Below are positions 19,890 to 28,536 of a stretch of 64,000 bases of DNA, in pieces. Location of the stretch: the NCBI RefSeq assembly GCF_009762775.1, contig NZ_CP046401.1:3162001-3226000 (forward strand), read 5' to 3'. Position 1 is the stretch's first letter. Each line of letters begins with the position of its first letter. This DNA comes from Maribellus comscasis (GTDB lineage Bacteria > Bacteroidota > Bacteroidia > Bacteroidales > Prolixibacteraceae). The position numbers and the translations under genes were made by a program. Under the pieces are notes generated by a model. The model worked only from the letters and a program-made list of their open reading frames with translations. It was not told the origin of the DNA and searched no databases.

Positions 19890-20000
19890 TCCTAAATTTT
19901 TTGCAAAGATAATGAGCGTCTGTTATTTCAACGAGTAAACACAAAGAAATCCGGATTTCTGTAATCAGGGCAACCGGTTGTTTTGGTTATCACAGAAATT

Positions 20001-21602
20001 TTATGTCAGCGATTTTACAAATTCCGGAGCTTTCCTGTGTTTTGTAGCCTGTTCAAATGCATAGGCCAGTTTAAGTAGTTTGGGTTCACTCCAGGCTTCG
20101 GCAAAAAATGATACACCAATTGGTAAACCATGCACGTATCCTGCAGGAACAGTAATATTTGGATATCCGGATATTGCAGCAGGTGATGAACTTCCCCCTC
20201 CAAAATGATCACCATTTACCCAGTCTATGGTCCAGCTTGGGCCATTTGTTGGCGCAATGATTGCATCCAGGTTGTATTTTTTTAACACAGCATCAATCCC
20301 TTCCTTGCCTGCCAGACGTTTTGATTCCTCCAAAGCATCCAGGTACTCTTTTTCATTCAAATCACCCTTTTTTTCAGCTTCCTCAAAAATTTCCTGTTCA
20401 AACCAAGGCATCTCTTTCGCTGCATTTTCCGAATTGAATTTTATTAAATCGGCTAAATTTTTTGGTTTCGCATTTGAATGACCTTGCAGGTATTTATTCA
20501 AATCAGCTTTAAACTCGTATAAAAGTACCTGGTATGAGGGGCGTCCCGTTTTCCGGCTGTTTTCAAATTCAAACTCTACGACTTCAGTGCCGTTTTCCTG
20601 CAGGGTGCGATACACTTGTTTTATAATTTCATCTACATCTTTGTTAAACCCCATCATATTGGTGGCAACTCCAATTCTTGCTCCCTGTAATCCGTTTTTG
20701 TCCAGAAATTGCGTGTAGTCCGAAAATATTTCACCTTTCCCCAAGTGATTTTCTGCGTCTTCTGGGTCAAATTCCGCCAATGCTCCCAACAAAGTGGCAG
20801 CATCTTTTACTGTGCGGGTCATTGGCCCCGCTGTGTCCTGACTGTGAGCAATAGGAATAATTCCGTTTCTGCTCCACATTCCCAGTGTTGGTTTTATTCC
20901 AACGATTCCGTTGATTCCGGAAGGACAAACGATTGACCCGTTGGTTTCTGTGCCAATACCAATTGCACACAGATTGCCGGAAACGGCTGCACCGGTTCCC
21001 GAACTCGAACCACAGGGACTTCGGTCGAGACAAAACGGGTTTCTTACTTGTCCGCCTCTGCCGCTCCAGCCACTTGATGAGTTGGAGGAGCGGAAATTTG
21101 CCCACTCACTGAGGTTGGTTTTTCCCAGCAAAACGGCTCCGGCTTCTCTCAGTTTTTTAACTATAAAGGCATCTTTTTCGGCAATATTTCCTTCCAAAGC
21201 CAGCGAACCTGCTGTGGTTTGCATTTTGTCTGCGGTGTCAATATTGTCTTTGATTACAATTGGTATTCCATGTAAGGGCCCGCGAACAGTTCCGTTTTTC
21301 CGTTCTTCGTCAAGTAGAGTTGCTATTTCCAGTGCATCCGGATTCAACTCAATTATCGACTTAAGAACCGGATCAACTTCGTTAATTCGATCGAGATATT
21401 TTTGACAAATTTCCATCGAAGTCAGTTCTCCTGAAGCCATCTTTTTCTGAAGGTCATCTATGGTTATTTCGTTGAAATCAAAGAATGTAAAATTTCTTTC
21501 TGTCTCTTTCGCCTGCCTTTCCGGCTGACAGCCTGCAAAACCGCTCACTGCTATAACAGAGCTGCTTAATGCTGCGGTTTTAAAAAAGTTTCGCCTTTTC
21601 AT
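20001..21602 (-). CDS. Exported amidase-signature enzyme
   Basis: 533 residues. The N-terminus MKRRNFFKTAALSSS followed by a lipobox-like GFAGC (C25) suggests twin-arginine export, lipid anchoring, or both. The amidase-signature triad is present: K118 in IVIKDNIDT, the cis-serine in CGSSSGTGAAVSG (S199-S201) and the nucleophile S223 in GTETNGSIVCPS. It resembles GatA but carries an export signal and has no gatB/gatC beside it, so it is not the tRNA amidotransferase. Substrate probably a small amide or peptide amide, not determinable here. Confidence 0.9.
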   Translation of the reverse strand: MKRRNFFKTAALSSSVIAVSGFAGCQPERQAKETERNFTFFDFNEITIDDLQKKMASGELTSMEICQKYLDRINEVDPVLKSIIELNPDALEIATLLDEERKNGTVRGPLHGIPIVIKDNIDTADKMQTTAGSLALEGNIAEKDAFIVKKLREAGAVLLGKTNLSEWANFRSSNSSSGWSGRGGQVRNPFCLDRSPCGSSSGTGAAVSGNLCAIGIGTETNGSIVCPSGINGIVGIKPTLGMWSRNGIIPIAHSQDTAGPMTRTVKDAATLLGALAEFDPEDAENHLGKGEIFSDYTQFLDKNGLQGARIGVATNMMGFNKDVDEIIKQVYRTLQENGTEVVEFEFENSRKTGRPSYQVLLYEFKADLNKYLQGHSNAKPKNLADLIKFNSENAAKEMPWFEQEIFEEAEKKGDLNEKEYLDALEESKRLAGKEGIDAVLKKYNLDAIIAPTNGPSWTIDWVNGDHFGGGSSSPAAISGYPNITVPAGYVHGLPIGVSFFAEAWSEPKLLKLAYAFEQATKHRKAPEFVKSLT

Positions 21603-21671
21603 GTTATTCTTTTTTATACCTCATGACAAATTAAAAAGAACTTTCTGAAATTCAAGCGGAAATACAGGAAT

Positions 21672-21706
21672 AAAAAAAGAGATACCGCAAATGGCTCTCT
21701 TTTTTT
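21672..21706. terminator. Bidirectional terminator hairpin after rfbB
   Basis: AAAAAAAGAGA (21672-21682) pairs perfectly with TCTCTTTTTTT (21696-21706), 13-nt loop. It lies 20 bp past the rfbB stop and gives a U run on the minus strand. Confidence 0.8.
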
Positions 21707-21725
21707 ATTTAAAATATTTGTTCAG

Positions 21726-22778
21726 TTATCTTTTGGAATACTGGTTTTCGTAATATTTCTGGTAGTCACCTGATGTTACATTTTTCATCCATTCGACGTT
21801 TTTCAGATACCAGTCGATGGTTTTTTCAATACCCTCTTCAAACTGAAGCGACGGTTCCCATCCCAGTTCGTTTTTAATTTTTGTCGCATCAATTGCGTAG
21901 CGCAAATCGTGCCCGGCTCGATCTTTTACAAAGGTTATAAGTTTTTCTGATTCACCTTCCTCCCGTCCCAGTTTTTTATCCATAACACGGCACATAACAC
22001 GGATGAGGTCGATATTTTTCCATTCATTGAATCCACCAATATTGTAGGTTTCTCCGATTTTTCCCTTGTGGAAAATCACATCGATTGCCCGGGCATGATC
22101 GACTACCCAAAGCCAGTCGCGCACATTTTCACCTTTCCCGTATACCGGAAGCGGCTTTTTATTTTTTATGTTATTGATAAAAAGTGGAATAAGCTTTTCT
22201 GGAAACTGGTAAGAGCCATAATTGTTTGAACAGTTTGAAATTACAGCCGGAACACCAAAGGTGTCGTTGTAAGCGCGCACAAAATGGTCGGAGCTTGCTT
22301 TTGACGCAGAATAAGGACTGTGTGGATCGTAACGGGTTTCTTCGGTAAACATACCCTCATCACTCAAGGAACCGTAGACTTCATCGGTAGAAATATGATA
22401 GAATTTTTTACCTGAAAAATCATCCTTCCAAATGTGCTTGGCTGCGTTTAACAGGTTTACAGTTCCGATTACATTTGTATAAACAAACTCGGTAGGGTTT
22501 GATATAGAACGGTCGACATGCGATTCGGCAGCCAGATGAATTACACCGTCAAACTGTTTTTCCTCAAATAATTTCAGGATAAAATCTCCGTCAACAATGT
22601 CGCCTTTTACAAACTCGTAATTTGGCTTGTCTTCTATGTCTTTCAAATTGGCAAGGTTTCCGGCATATGTTAACTTGTCGAGATTAACAATATTATATTC
22701 CGGATATTTTTCCACAAACAGGCGAACAACATGTGATCCGATAAATCCGGCGCCGCCTGTAACTAGTAAATTTTTCAT
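21726..22778 (-). CDS. rfbB: dTDP-glucose 4,6-dehydratase
   Basis: 350 residues from ATG 22778, chosen because the nucleotide-binding GGAGFIGSH then begins at residue 8; an in-frame ATG 20 codons upstream adds only an unconserved hydrophobic tail. Catalytic T131-D132-E133 in ISTDEVYGSL and Y156-x3-K160 (YSASK) are present, as is RYDPHSPYSASKASSDHFV. It converts dTDP-glucose to dTDP-4-keto-6-deoxyglucose for rhamnose-type sugars. rfbA, rfbC and rfbD are not adjacent. galE upstream is separated by a terminator. Confidence 0.96.
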   Translation of the reverse strand: MKNLLVTGGAGFIGSHVVRLFVEKYPEYNIVNLDKLTYAGNLANLKDIEDKPNYEFVKGDIVDGDFILKLFEEKQFDGVIHLAAESHVDRSISNPTEFVYTNVIGTVNLLNAAKHIWKDDFSGKKFYHISTDEVYGSLSDEGMFTEETRYDPHSPYSASKASSDHFVRAYNDTFGVPAVISNCSNNYGSYQFPEKLIPLFINNIKNKKPLPVYGKGENVRDWLWVVDHARAIDVIFHKGKIGETYNIGGFNEWKNIDLIRVMCRVMDKKLGREEGESEKLITFVKDRAGHDLRYAIDATKIKNELGWEPSLQFEEGIEKTIDWYLKNVEWMKNVTSGDYQKYYENQYSKR

Positions 22779-22812
22779 TTGTAAAGGGTATTTAAATTCG
22801 TTCAAAAATAGG

Positions 22813-22851
22813 CAATTAAAAATAAAAGGCTTTTCCAAAACGGAAAAACCT
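22813..22851 (-). terminator. Terminator between galE and rfbB
   Basis: Stem AGGCTTTTCC (22827-22836) and GGAAAAACCT (22842-22851) with one mismatch and a 5-nt loop; T-rich tracts flank both sides. It ends galE transcription and makes rfbB a separate unit. Confidence 0.7.
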
Positions 22852-22896
22852 TTTTTAATTTATGCTAAATACTTCTTTCTTGTATTCAAAAAATGT

Positions 22897-23925
22897 TTAT
22901 TCGATCTCCCGCACTCGTTTCTCCCAATTCCAGGCAGAGAGCAACGTTTCTTCCAAACCTTTTTCTGCTTTCCAGCCAAGTTCATCATTGGCGTAAGTAG
23001 TGTCGGCCCAAATTTTTTCTACATCCCCGGCACGACGGTCAACAATTTTATAATTCAGTTTTATTCCTGTTGCCTTTTCAAAACCTTTTACTACCTGAAG
23101 TACTGATAATCCTTCACCTGTTCCAAGATTAAAAACCTCATAATTAGCTTTGTTTTTTTCTTTTAGTAAACGTTCAATGGCTACAACATGTGCTTTTGCG
23201 AGGTCAACAACATTGATGTAGTCGCGAACAGCTGAACCGTCAGTTGTATCGTAGTCGTTGCCAAAAACTTTCAGCTCACCGCGAAGCCCGGCCGCCGATT
23301 GCGTGATAAACGGCACAAGGTTTTGAGGAACTCCCAAAGGAAGTTCACCAATTAATGCCGACGGGTGAGCGCCAATTGGGTTAAAATAGCGCAACGCAAT
23401 ACCTTTTAGCTGCGGATAAGCAGCAATCGAATCGCGTAAAATATCTTCATTTACCCTTTTGGTATTTCCGTATGGCGATTCGGCATCTTTTCGTGGTGTT
23501 TGTTCTGTTACCGGTAAAACATCGGGCTGTCCGTAAACCGTACACGACGATGAAAAAACAATATTTGGAATCTCATATTTTAACTGGCAATCCAGAATAT
23601 TAATCAGCGATACCAGATTGTTTCTGTAATAGTGTAACGGGATTTGTACCGACTCCCCAACTGCTTTTGATGCTGCAAAATGGATAATTGCATCAATATT
23701 CTGATTTTTATTAAAAAAATCGTCGGTTTTTTGGGTGTCTGCAAGATTAAACTGTTCAAATTGAGGTTTTTTACCTGTGATTTTTTCGATATTATCTAAA
23801 ACATCAATTCCCGAATTTGAAAGATCATCAACAATAATGACCTCGAAACCTGCATTTTGGAGTTCAACAACTGTGTGTGAGCCAATATAACCGGTGCCTC
23901 CTGTAACTAAAATTGTTTGTGCCAT
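22897..23925 (-). CDS. galE: UDP-glucose 4-epimerase
   Basis: 342 residues. Rossmann motif GGTGYIGSH at residues 9-17, SSSCTVYG with the catalytic Ser near 126, Y152-x3-K156 (YGNTK), and RYFNPIGAHPSA, all standard for GalE. The enzyme interconverts UDP-glucose and UDP-galactose with bound NAD. It supplies UDP-galactose for surface polysaccharide and serves galactose use. Upstream of rfbB on the same strand, spaced 118 bp with a terminator between. Confidence 0.97.
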   Translation of the reverse strand: MAQTILVTGGTGYIGSHTVVELQNAGFEVIIVDDLSNSGIDVLDNIEKITGKKPQFEQFNLADTQKTDDFFNKNQNIDAIIHFAASKAVGESVQIPLHYYRNNLVSLINILDCQLKYEIPNIVFSSSCTVYGQPDVLPVTEQTPRKDAESPYGNTKRVNEDILRDSIAAYPQLKGIALRYFNPIGAHPSALIGELPLGVPQNLVPFITQSAAGLRGELKVFGNDYDTTDGSAVRDYINVVDLAKAHVVAIERLLKEKNKANYEVFNLGTGEGLSVLQVVKGFEKATGIKLNYKIVDRRAGDVEKIWADTTYANDELGWKAEKGLEETLLSAWNWEKRVREIE

Positions 23926-24077
23926 TTGTAAAATATTTGAAGAACAAAAATAGGAAATAAATTACACTCCAGGGGCAATTTTTATGGGGAAGAAAGGAGG
24001 TTTATAGAAACTTAATTTTGCTTTTTTAATTTCAACTGAAATGTTTTGTATAATTTTACATTCCAAAACAAATTGAA

Positions 24078-25394
24078 GTGAATTTAGGACCTTTTTTATA
24101 CGAACTTTTACTTGATAATGAAACGGTTATCATTCCTGGTTTCGGAGCGTTTATTTCGAATTATAAACCGGCAGAGATTGACAAGGAGACCGGTAAAATT
24201 GTTCCCCCATCGAAGGAAATAACTTTTAATCAGAATGTTAGAAATAACGATGGTTTGCTGGTTGGTTATGTTTCAAAAAAACAGTCGGTTTCGCATTTTG
24301 ATGCCCTTCGGATAATTGAAAAAGAGCGTGAAAATATTATTTATCAGCTCGATAAAGGTGAAAAGATAGTTCTTGAGGAGATTGGATATCTTTTAAGAAA
24401 TGAACGGGATGAGATAGATTTTGAAGCCGCTATTCACGAAAATCTGCTGTTGGATTCATTTGGTTTGGAATCGATATCTTTTGAAGAGGAAGAAGAAGCT
24501 GAAATAGTGCATGTTTCTGAAATTCCTGAAATTCAGGCGGAAGAAGAGAGAGAAGTTGAATCTGATGTTTCGGAACAAAATGAAATAGTCGGGAGTAATG
24601 ACGAAGAATTGACTGATGAGTCGGAAACGGAAGATGAAAAAACTGTCGACGCAGTTATTGCCGGAGAAGAAGTTGAAGAAAAAGAGATAGAATCGACTTT
24701 TGCGGAGCCTGAAGAACCGGATGAAAATGAGTTCGCGGAAAATAGGGAAGAAGTTACAAGTCAGAATTTTCAGGGTGCTGAAACTGTTGCCGAAGACCAA
24801 AAGGTTGATGAGATAATTGAACAGGAAAAGATTGAGGAGCCCGAGCCGGAAGAAGAAGAGGAACTGGTTTTGGAAGATCAGCCGGAAGAAAAACGGAAAA
24901 AGCAAAGCTGGCTGTGGTTTTTGTTGATTTTTATTCCGTTGATCGGAGCCGGACTCTACCTTAGCAAGGATAAACTTTTCCCTGACAGATCCTATAAAAT
25001 TGTTCTGCAGGAAGACACAGCTGAAAATACTTCGGAATTGGAGGAAAATGTACCGCCGTTGGATACCGCTGTAAAAGATTCAGCACAAGAAAAACTGGTG
25101 GATTCTGTGGATTCATCATTAACAGAGAGCGTTCCTGCAGAGGTTGCCGATACAGGAAAGTCAAAATTTTACCTGGTTGGCGGGAGTTTCAAAGAGCAGG
25201 AAAACGTGGATAAGTTTATGGAGCAATTTGATGCCGAGGGCTATAAACCATTTCTTCTGGGGAAAAGAGGGAACTTTTTTATTGTTGCAATCGGTACTTA
25301 TTCAACAGAAAGAGAAGCTGTTCTTGCCAGAGATACTTTTATGGAAAAAAATCCTGATTCAGGGATCTGGGTTTTTGAAGATAAATCTGAATAA
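24078..25394 (+). CDS. HU-CCDC81 and SPOR domain membrane protein
   Basis: 438 residues from GTG 24078, supported by the family start LGPFLYELLLDNETVIIPGF. Residues 1-130 match the bacterial HU-CCDC81 pair (GAFISNYKPAEID; SKEITFNQNVRNNDGLL). Residues 135-275 are extremely acidic. One transmembrane helix (WLWFLLIFIPLIGAGLYLS) lies at about 277-295 and a SPOR domain (KFYLVGGSFKEQENVDKF) at the C-terminus, about 362-436. Topology: HU-like part in the cytoplasm, SPOR in the periplasm binding denuded peptidoglycan. A link between the septum and cytoplasmic components is inference. Typical Bacteroidota architecture. Confidence 0.92.
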   Translation: MNLGPFLYELLLDNETVIIPGFGAFISNYKPAEIDKETGKIVPPSKEITFNQNVRNNDGLLVGYVSKKQSVSHFDALRIIEKERENIIYQLDKGEKIVLEEIGYLLRNERDEIDFEAAIHENLLLDSFGLESISFEEEEEAEIVHVSEIPEIQAEEEREVESDVSEQNEIVGSNDEELTDESETEDEKTVDAVIAGEEVEEKEIESTFAEPEEPDENEFAENREEVTSQNFQGAETVAEDQKVDEIIEQEKIEEPEPEEEEELVLEDQPEEKRKKQSWLWFLLIFIPLIGAGLYLSKDKLFPDRSYKIVLQEDTAENTSELEENVPPLDTAVKDSAQEKLVDSVDSSLTESVPAEVADTGKSKFYLVGGSFKEQENVDKFMEQFDAEGYKPFLLGKRGNFFIVAIGTYSTEREAVLARDTFMEKNPDSGIWVFEDKSE

Positions 25395-25545
25395 ACCAAT
25401 TGTCGTGCATTTTGGTGTTTGATTGTTCTCACCCGGGGATGATTGTGATTCAAAACATTTTGTCAAAAATAGGATTTGTTTTACAGATCTGAACAAAAGC
25501 TGTAATTTTAGAATCAGATTTTTAAACCAGTAAACCTTTTAAAAT

Positions 25546-26463
25546 ATGTTAGATTTAGGATTTGTCAGCGCCATTCTTGCTGAAAAAAGCTTTGAAGAAG
25601 TAATAGAATTTGCCTCTCACAATCAGTTTAAATGTGTGGAAATTATGTGTTGGCCCAAAGGGAAGGCAGAACGCCGTTATGCTGGTGTTACACACATAAA
25701 TGTTGATGACACTGACGATGAAAAAGCGGTAGAAATAAAGTCAGTTTTGGAAAAGAATAACGTTTATATTTCCGGGTTGGGCTACTACCCCAATCCGCTG
25801 GATGCTGATAAAAGCCAGGCTGATGTTTATATTGAACACATTAAAAAGGTAATTCGCACTGCGGCTAAATTGGGTATTCCGGTTGTGAATACATTTGTTG
25901 GCCGCGATCCGCAGAAAAGTGTGGAGGAAAATCTGGATAAGTTTGCAGAAGTGTGGCCGGCAGTAATTAAGGTAGCGGAAGAGAACGATGTAAAAGTAGG
26001 AATCGAAAACTGCCCGATGTTGTTTACCCGCGATGAATGGCCCGGAGGTAAAAACCTGGCAACTACTCCAGCCATTTGGAAAAAAATGTTTGAAATAATT
26101 CCGAGCCCCAATTTTGGGTTGAATTACGATCCTTCGCATTTGGTTTGGATGCAAATGGACGAGGTAAAACCCATTTACGATTTTAGTGACAAGCTTTTCC
26201 ATATTCATTTAAAAGATGTAAAAGTTTTTCGTGATAAATTAAACGAAGTTGGAATAATGGCCTACCCGCTTGATTATCATTCTCCAAAAATACCAGGTTT
26301 GGGAGATGTTGACTGGCGGGGCTTTTTCTCGGCACTTACCTCTGTAAAATATCGCGGCCCGGTTTGTATAGAGGTAGAAGACAAAGCTTTTGAAGGATCT
26401 GAAGAGGATATTCAAAGTGCCATACTTACTGCCCGGAATTATTTAAAACAGTTCCTCGCCTGA
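25546..26463 (+). CDS. Sugar phosphate isomerase/epimerase (xylose-isomerase-like TIM barrel)
   Basis: 305 residues, no signal peptide. The AP-endonuclease-2/xylose-isomerase-like barrel is recognisable by FKCVEIMCWP, VGIENCPML, NYDPSHLVWM, FHIHLKDVK and GPVCIEVEDKAFEG, which hold the metal-binding Glu, Asp, His and Glu. Such proteins epimerise or isomerise sugars such as keto-sugars and inositol derivatives; substrate unknown. Single gene, ending 8 bp from the convergent nitroreductase. Confidence 0.88.
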   Translation: MLDLGFVSAILAEKSFEEVIEFASHNQFKCVEIMCWPKGKAERRYAGVTHINVDDTDDEKAVEIKSVLEKNNVYISGLGYYPNPLDADKSQADVYIEHIKKVIRTAAKLGIPVVNTFVGRDPQKSVEENLDKFAEVWPAVIKVAEENDVKVGIENCPMLFTRDEWPGGKNLATTPAIWKKMFEIIPSPNFGLNYDPSHLVWMQMDEVKPIYDFSDKLFHIHLKDVKVFRDKLNEVGIMAYPLDYHSPKIPGLGDVDWRGFFSALTSVKYRGPVCIEVEDKAFEGSEEDIQSAILTARNYLKQFLA

Positions 26464-26470
26464 TAAATAA

Positions 26471-27016
26471 TCAATAGGTATTGAACCCGCAGATCTGCTC
26501 AACAGGTTTGCGGATTTTTTTGCGCAGTTTGTAGTCTTTAGGCGGGTATCCCAAAGTAATTACCAAGCCTACTTTTCTTTTTTTTGGGATGTTGAGTAGT
26601 TTTTTGATTTTCTTTTCGTCGAACCAACCTAAAATGCAGGTTCCTAATTCCAGTTCTGCGGCTTGCAAGCAAAAATGGTCAGCGGCGATACCGATATCGT
26701 ATTGTGCGTATTCCTGATTTTTTACTTTCCCTCCGAGTTGTGCAATCAGTTTTGCTTTTTCGATTACCAAAACAGCTATAACCGGCGCCTCAACTGCAAA
26801 TTTATTAAATGAAATGGCTTTGCTGAATGTGGCTTTGGCTACTTTATTTTTGAGCTCCGGATTGTTAACAATAATTAGCTTCCATGGTTGCGAGTTACAT
26901 GCCGAGGGAGCGATGTGTACTGCTTCAATCAATTGTTCTGTTTTTTCTTTTTCAACAGGCTTGTCGCTGTATTTTCGAACGCTTTGCCGTAGATTAACCA
27001 ATTCCCGAAAGTCCAT
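26471..27016 (-). CDS. Nitroreductase-family flavoprotein
   Basis: 181 residues. The FMN-binding start RQSVRKYSDKPVEKEK and SACNSQPWKLIIV are typical, as is DIGIAADHFCLQAAELELGT in the middle and GYPPKD near the end. These FMN enzymes reduce nitroaromatics, quinones or other acceptors with NAD(P)H. Length is short but normal for the small subclass. Physiological substrate unknown. Confidence 0.92.
   Translation of the reverse strand: MDFRELVNLRQSVRKYSDKPVEKEKTEQLIEAVHIAPSACNSQPWKLIIVNNPELKNKVAKATFSKAISFNKFAVEAPVIAVLVIEKAKLIAQLGGKVKNQEYAQYDIGIAADHFCLQAAELELGTCILGWFDEKKIKKLLNIPKKRKVGLVITLGYPPKDYKLRKKIRKPVEQICGFNTY
26487..26521 (+). terminator. Terminator for the TIM-barrel gene, inside the 3' end of the nitroreductase gene
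   Basis: CCGCAGATCTG (26487-26497) pairs with CAGGTTTGCGG (26503-26513), 11 bp with two G-U pairs and a 5-nt loop, then ATTTTTTT. It lies within the coding end of the opposite gene. Confidence 0.75.
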
Positions 27017-27166
27017 TTTTTTTTTGTTTAAGCGAACAAAATTAAGCTATTTTTAAAAATATCCCTTCTTTCCAAACCCTCAAATAAAACAATCGTAAAA
27101 GAGCACAATAGCAGAAATTGAAATCCCGGTTATTTTTTTGAATTATTCATCTTAAAACTAAATCTT

Positions 27167-27376
27167 ATGACAGACAGTGTTTATAAAGTAATTGAATTGG
27201 TCGGAAGTAGTTCTGAATCGTGGGAAAAGGCAGCACAGAATGCGATAGCACTGGCCTCCGAATCTTTACGTGACCTTAGAATTGCGGAAGTGGTACAAAT
27301 GGATATGCATATTCATGAAGGAAAAATTAAGTATTACCGAACAAAACTAAAAGTGTCCTTTAAATATGAAGGATAG
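27167..27376 (+). CDS. Dodecin flavin-binding protein
   Basis: 69 residues covering the whole dodecin fold: YKVIELVGSSSESWEKAAQN at the start, then LRIAEVVQMDMHIHEGKI and YRTKLKVSFKYEG. Dodecins form hollow dodecamers that store or buffer flavins. The typical flavin-stacking tryptophan is present in SSESWE (W24). Own terminator follows. Confidence 0.96.
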   Translation: MTDSVYKVIELVGSSSESWEKAAQNAIALASESLRDLRIAEVVQMDMHIHEGKIKYYRTKLKVSFKYEG

Positions 27377-27389
27377 GGAAAATGCTTAG

Positions 27390-27414
27390 AGCCGGAAGAT
27401 ATTCCGGCTTTTTT
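27390..27414 (+). terminator. Dodecin terminator
   Basis: AGCCGGAA (27390-27397), loop GATA, TTCCGGCT (27402-27409), then a T run to 27414. Fourteen bases past the dodecin stop. Confidence 0.92.
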
Positions 27415-27524
27415 GTAATTGTATCTGCTGACATATTCCACTGTTTAATGGCAGTTTCAAATTTATTAAGAATTTTACTAACTTAGTGGAAATCAACATT
27501 AGTAAACCTAAAGAATCATCTAAA

Positions 27525-28475
27525 ATGAAACGAAGAAAATTTATAAGAAACAGCGCTCTTGGAAGTTTGGCGTTAACTATTCCTGCAATCCGGAGTTTTG
27601 GGAAGAACTTTTCTGCCTCATATGAATTACCAAAACGGGTATTGGGAAAAACAGGAGAGAAACTTTCGGTCATCGGTTTTGGTGGAATAATGCTGAACAA
27701 TAACCCACAGGATTTTGCCAATGAACTTGTGGCAAAAGCTTACGAACTGGGAGTGAACTATTATGATGTAGCTCCGGGCTACGGAACTGCACAGGAACGC
27801 CTCGGGCCGGCATTAAAACCTTATCGCAAAAATTGTTTTTTGGCGTGCAAGACTCATGACAGAACAGCAAAAGGAGCGCAAAATGAATTGGAAGATTCGT
27901 TGCGAAAACTGGAAACGGATCATTTTGATTTGTATCAATTGCATGCGTTAAGTTCAGTTGAAGAAGTGGAGCAGGTATTTGGTGCAAATGGTGCGATGGA
28001 GACATTTGTGAAAGCCAAAAAAGAGGGAAAAGTAAAACATCTCGGTTTTTCTGCTCACTCGGTAGATGCTGCAATGCTGGCAATGAAAAATTTTGATTTT
28101 GATTCGATTTTATTTCCGATAAATTTTGCCTGCTGGAATGCCGGAAACTTTGGTCCTCAGGTTTTTGAAGAAGCAGAAAAACGTGGTATGGGAATATTGG
28201 CTTTAAAAGCAATGGCATTGACCCGATTGGGTGAAGGGGAGGAAAAAGTATTTAAGAATGTTTGGTATAAACCCATTCAGGATGAAGAAGTAATGAGAAT
28301 GGCGTTAAAGTATACTCTTTCAAAAAATATAACCGCTGCAGTGCCTCCCGGTAAAAATACATTGTTTTTGAAAGCATTGGAATTTATGAATGGATATGTG
28401 CCAATAACAGATAACGAAACAAAAAAATTATTGGCACTGGCAAAGGAAACAAAACCAGTTTTTATGCACGCTTAA
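27525..28475 (+). CDS. Exported aldo/keto reductase
   Basis: 316 residues from ATG 27525, chosen over a GTG at 27486 because it opens directly on a twin-arginine-like signal (MKRRKFIRNSALGSLALT). The aldo/keto reductase barrel follows: LPKRVLGKTGEKLSVIGFGG, NYYDVAPGYG (catalytic Asp and Tyr), CKTHDR with the Lys, and LYQLHAL with the His. Probably an NAD(P)H-dependent oxidoreductase moved folded by Tat. Physiological substrate unknown; such Tat-marked copies are common in Bacteroidota sugar degraders. Confidence 0.9.
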   Translation: MKRRKFIRNSALGSLALTIPAIRSFGKNFSASYELPKRVLGKTGEKLSVIGFGGIMLNNNPQDFANELVAKAYELGVNYYDVAPGYGTAQERLGPALKPYRKNCFLACKTHDRTAKGAQNELEDSLRKLETDHFDLYQLHALSSVEEVEQVFGANGAMETFVKAKKEGKVKHLGFSAHSVDAAMLAMKNFDFDSILFPINFACWNAGNFGPQVFEEAEKRGMGILALKAMALTRLGEGEEKVFKNVWYKPIQDEEVMRMALKYTLSKNITAAVPPGKNTLFLKALEFMNGYVPITDNETKKLLALAKETKPVFMHA

Positions 28476-28495
28476 GATATTTCATTTTTTTATTA

Positions 28496-28536
28496 AAAGT
28501 CATTCAATAGTTTTTGGATTGAGTGACTTTTTTTAT
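28496..28536. terminator. Bidirectional terminator between aldo/keto reductase and sulfatase
   Basis: AAAGTCATTCAAT (28496-28508) pairs with ATTGAGTGACTTT (28518-28530) with one G-U pair; T run follows on plus, A/T-rich tract on the other side. The sulfatase stop lies within its right flank. Confidence 0.85.

Noticed and set aside
20001..21602. GatA subunit of the tRNA amidotransferase
   Set aside because: Carries an export signal and a lipobox and has no gatB or gatC partner nearby.
24456..24905. 149-codon minus open frame
   Set aside because: Phe/Leu-rich antisense of the acidic repeat of the HU-SPOR protein.
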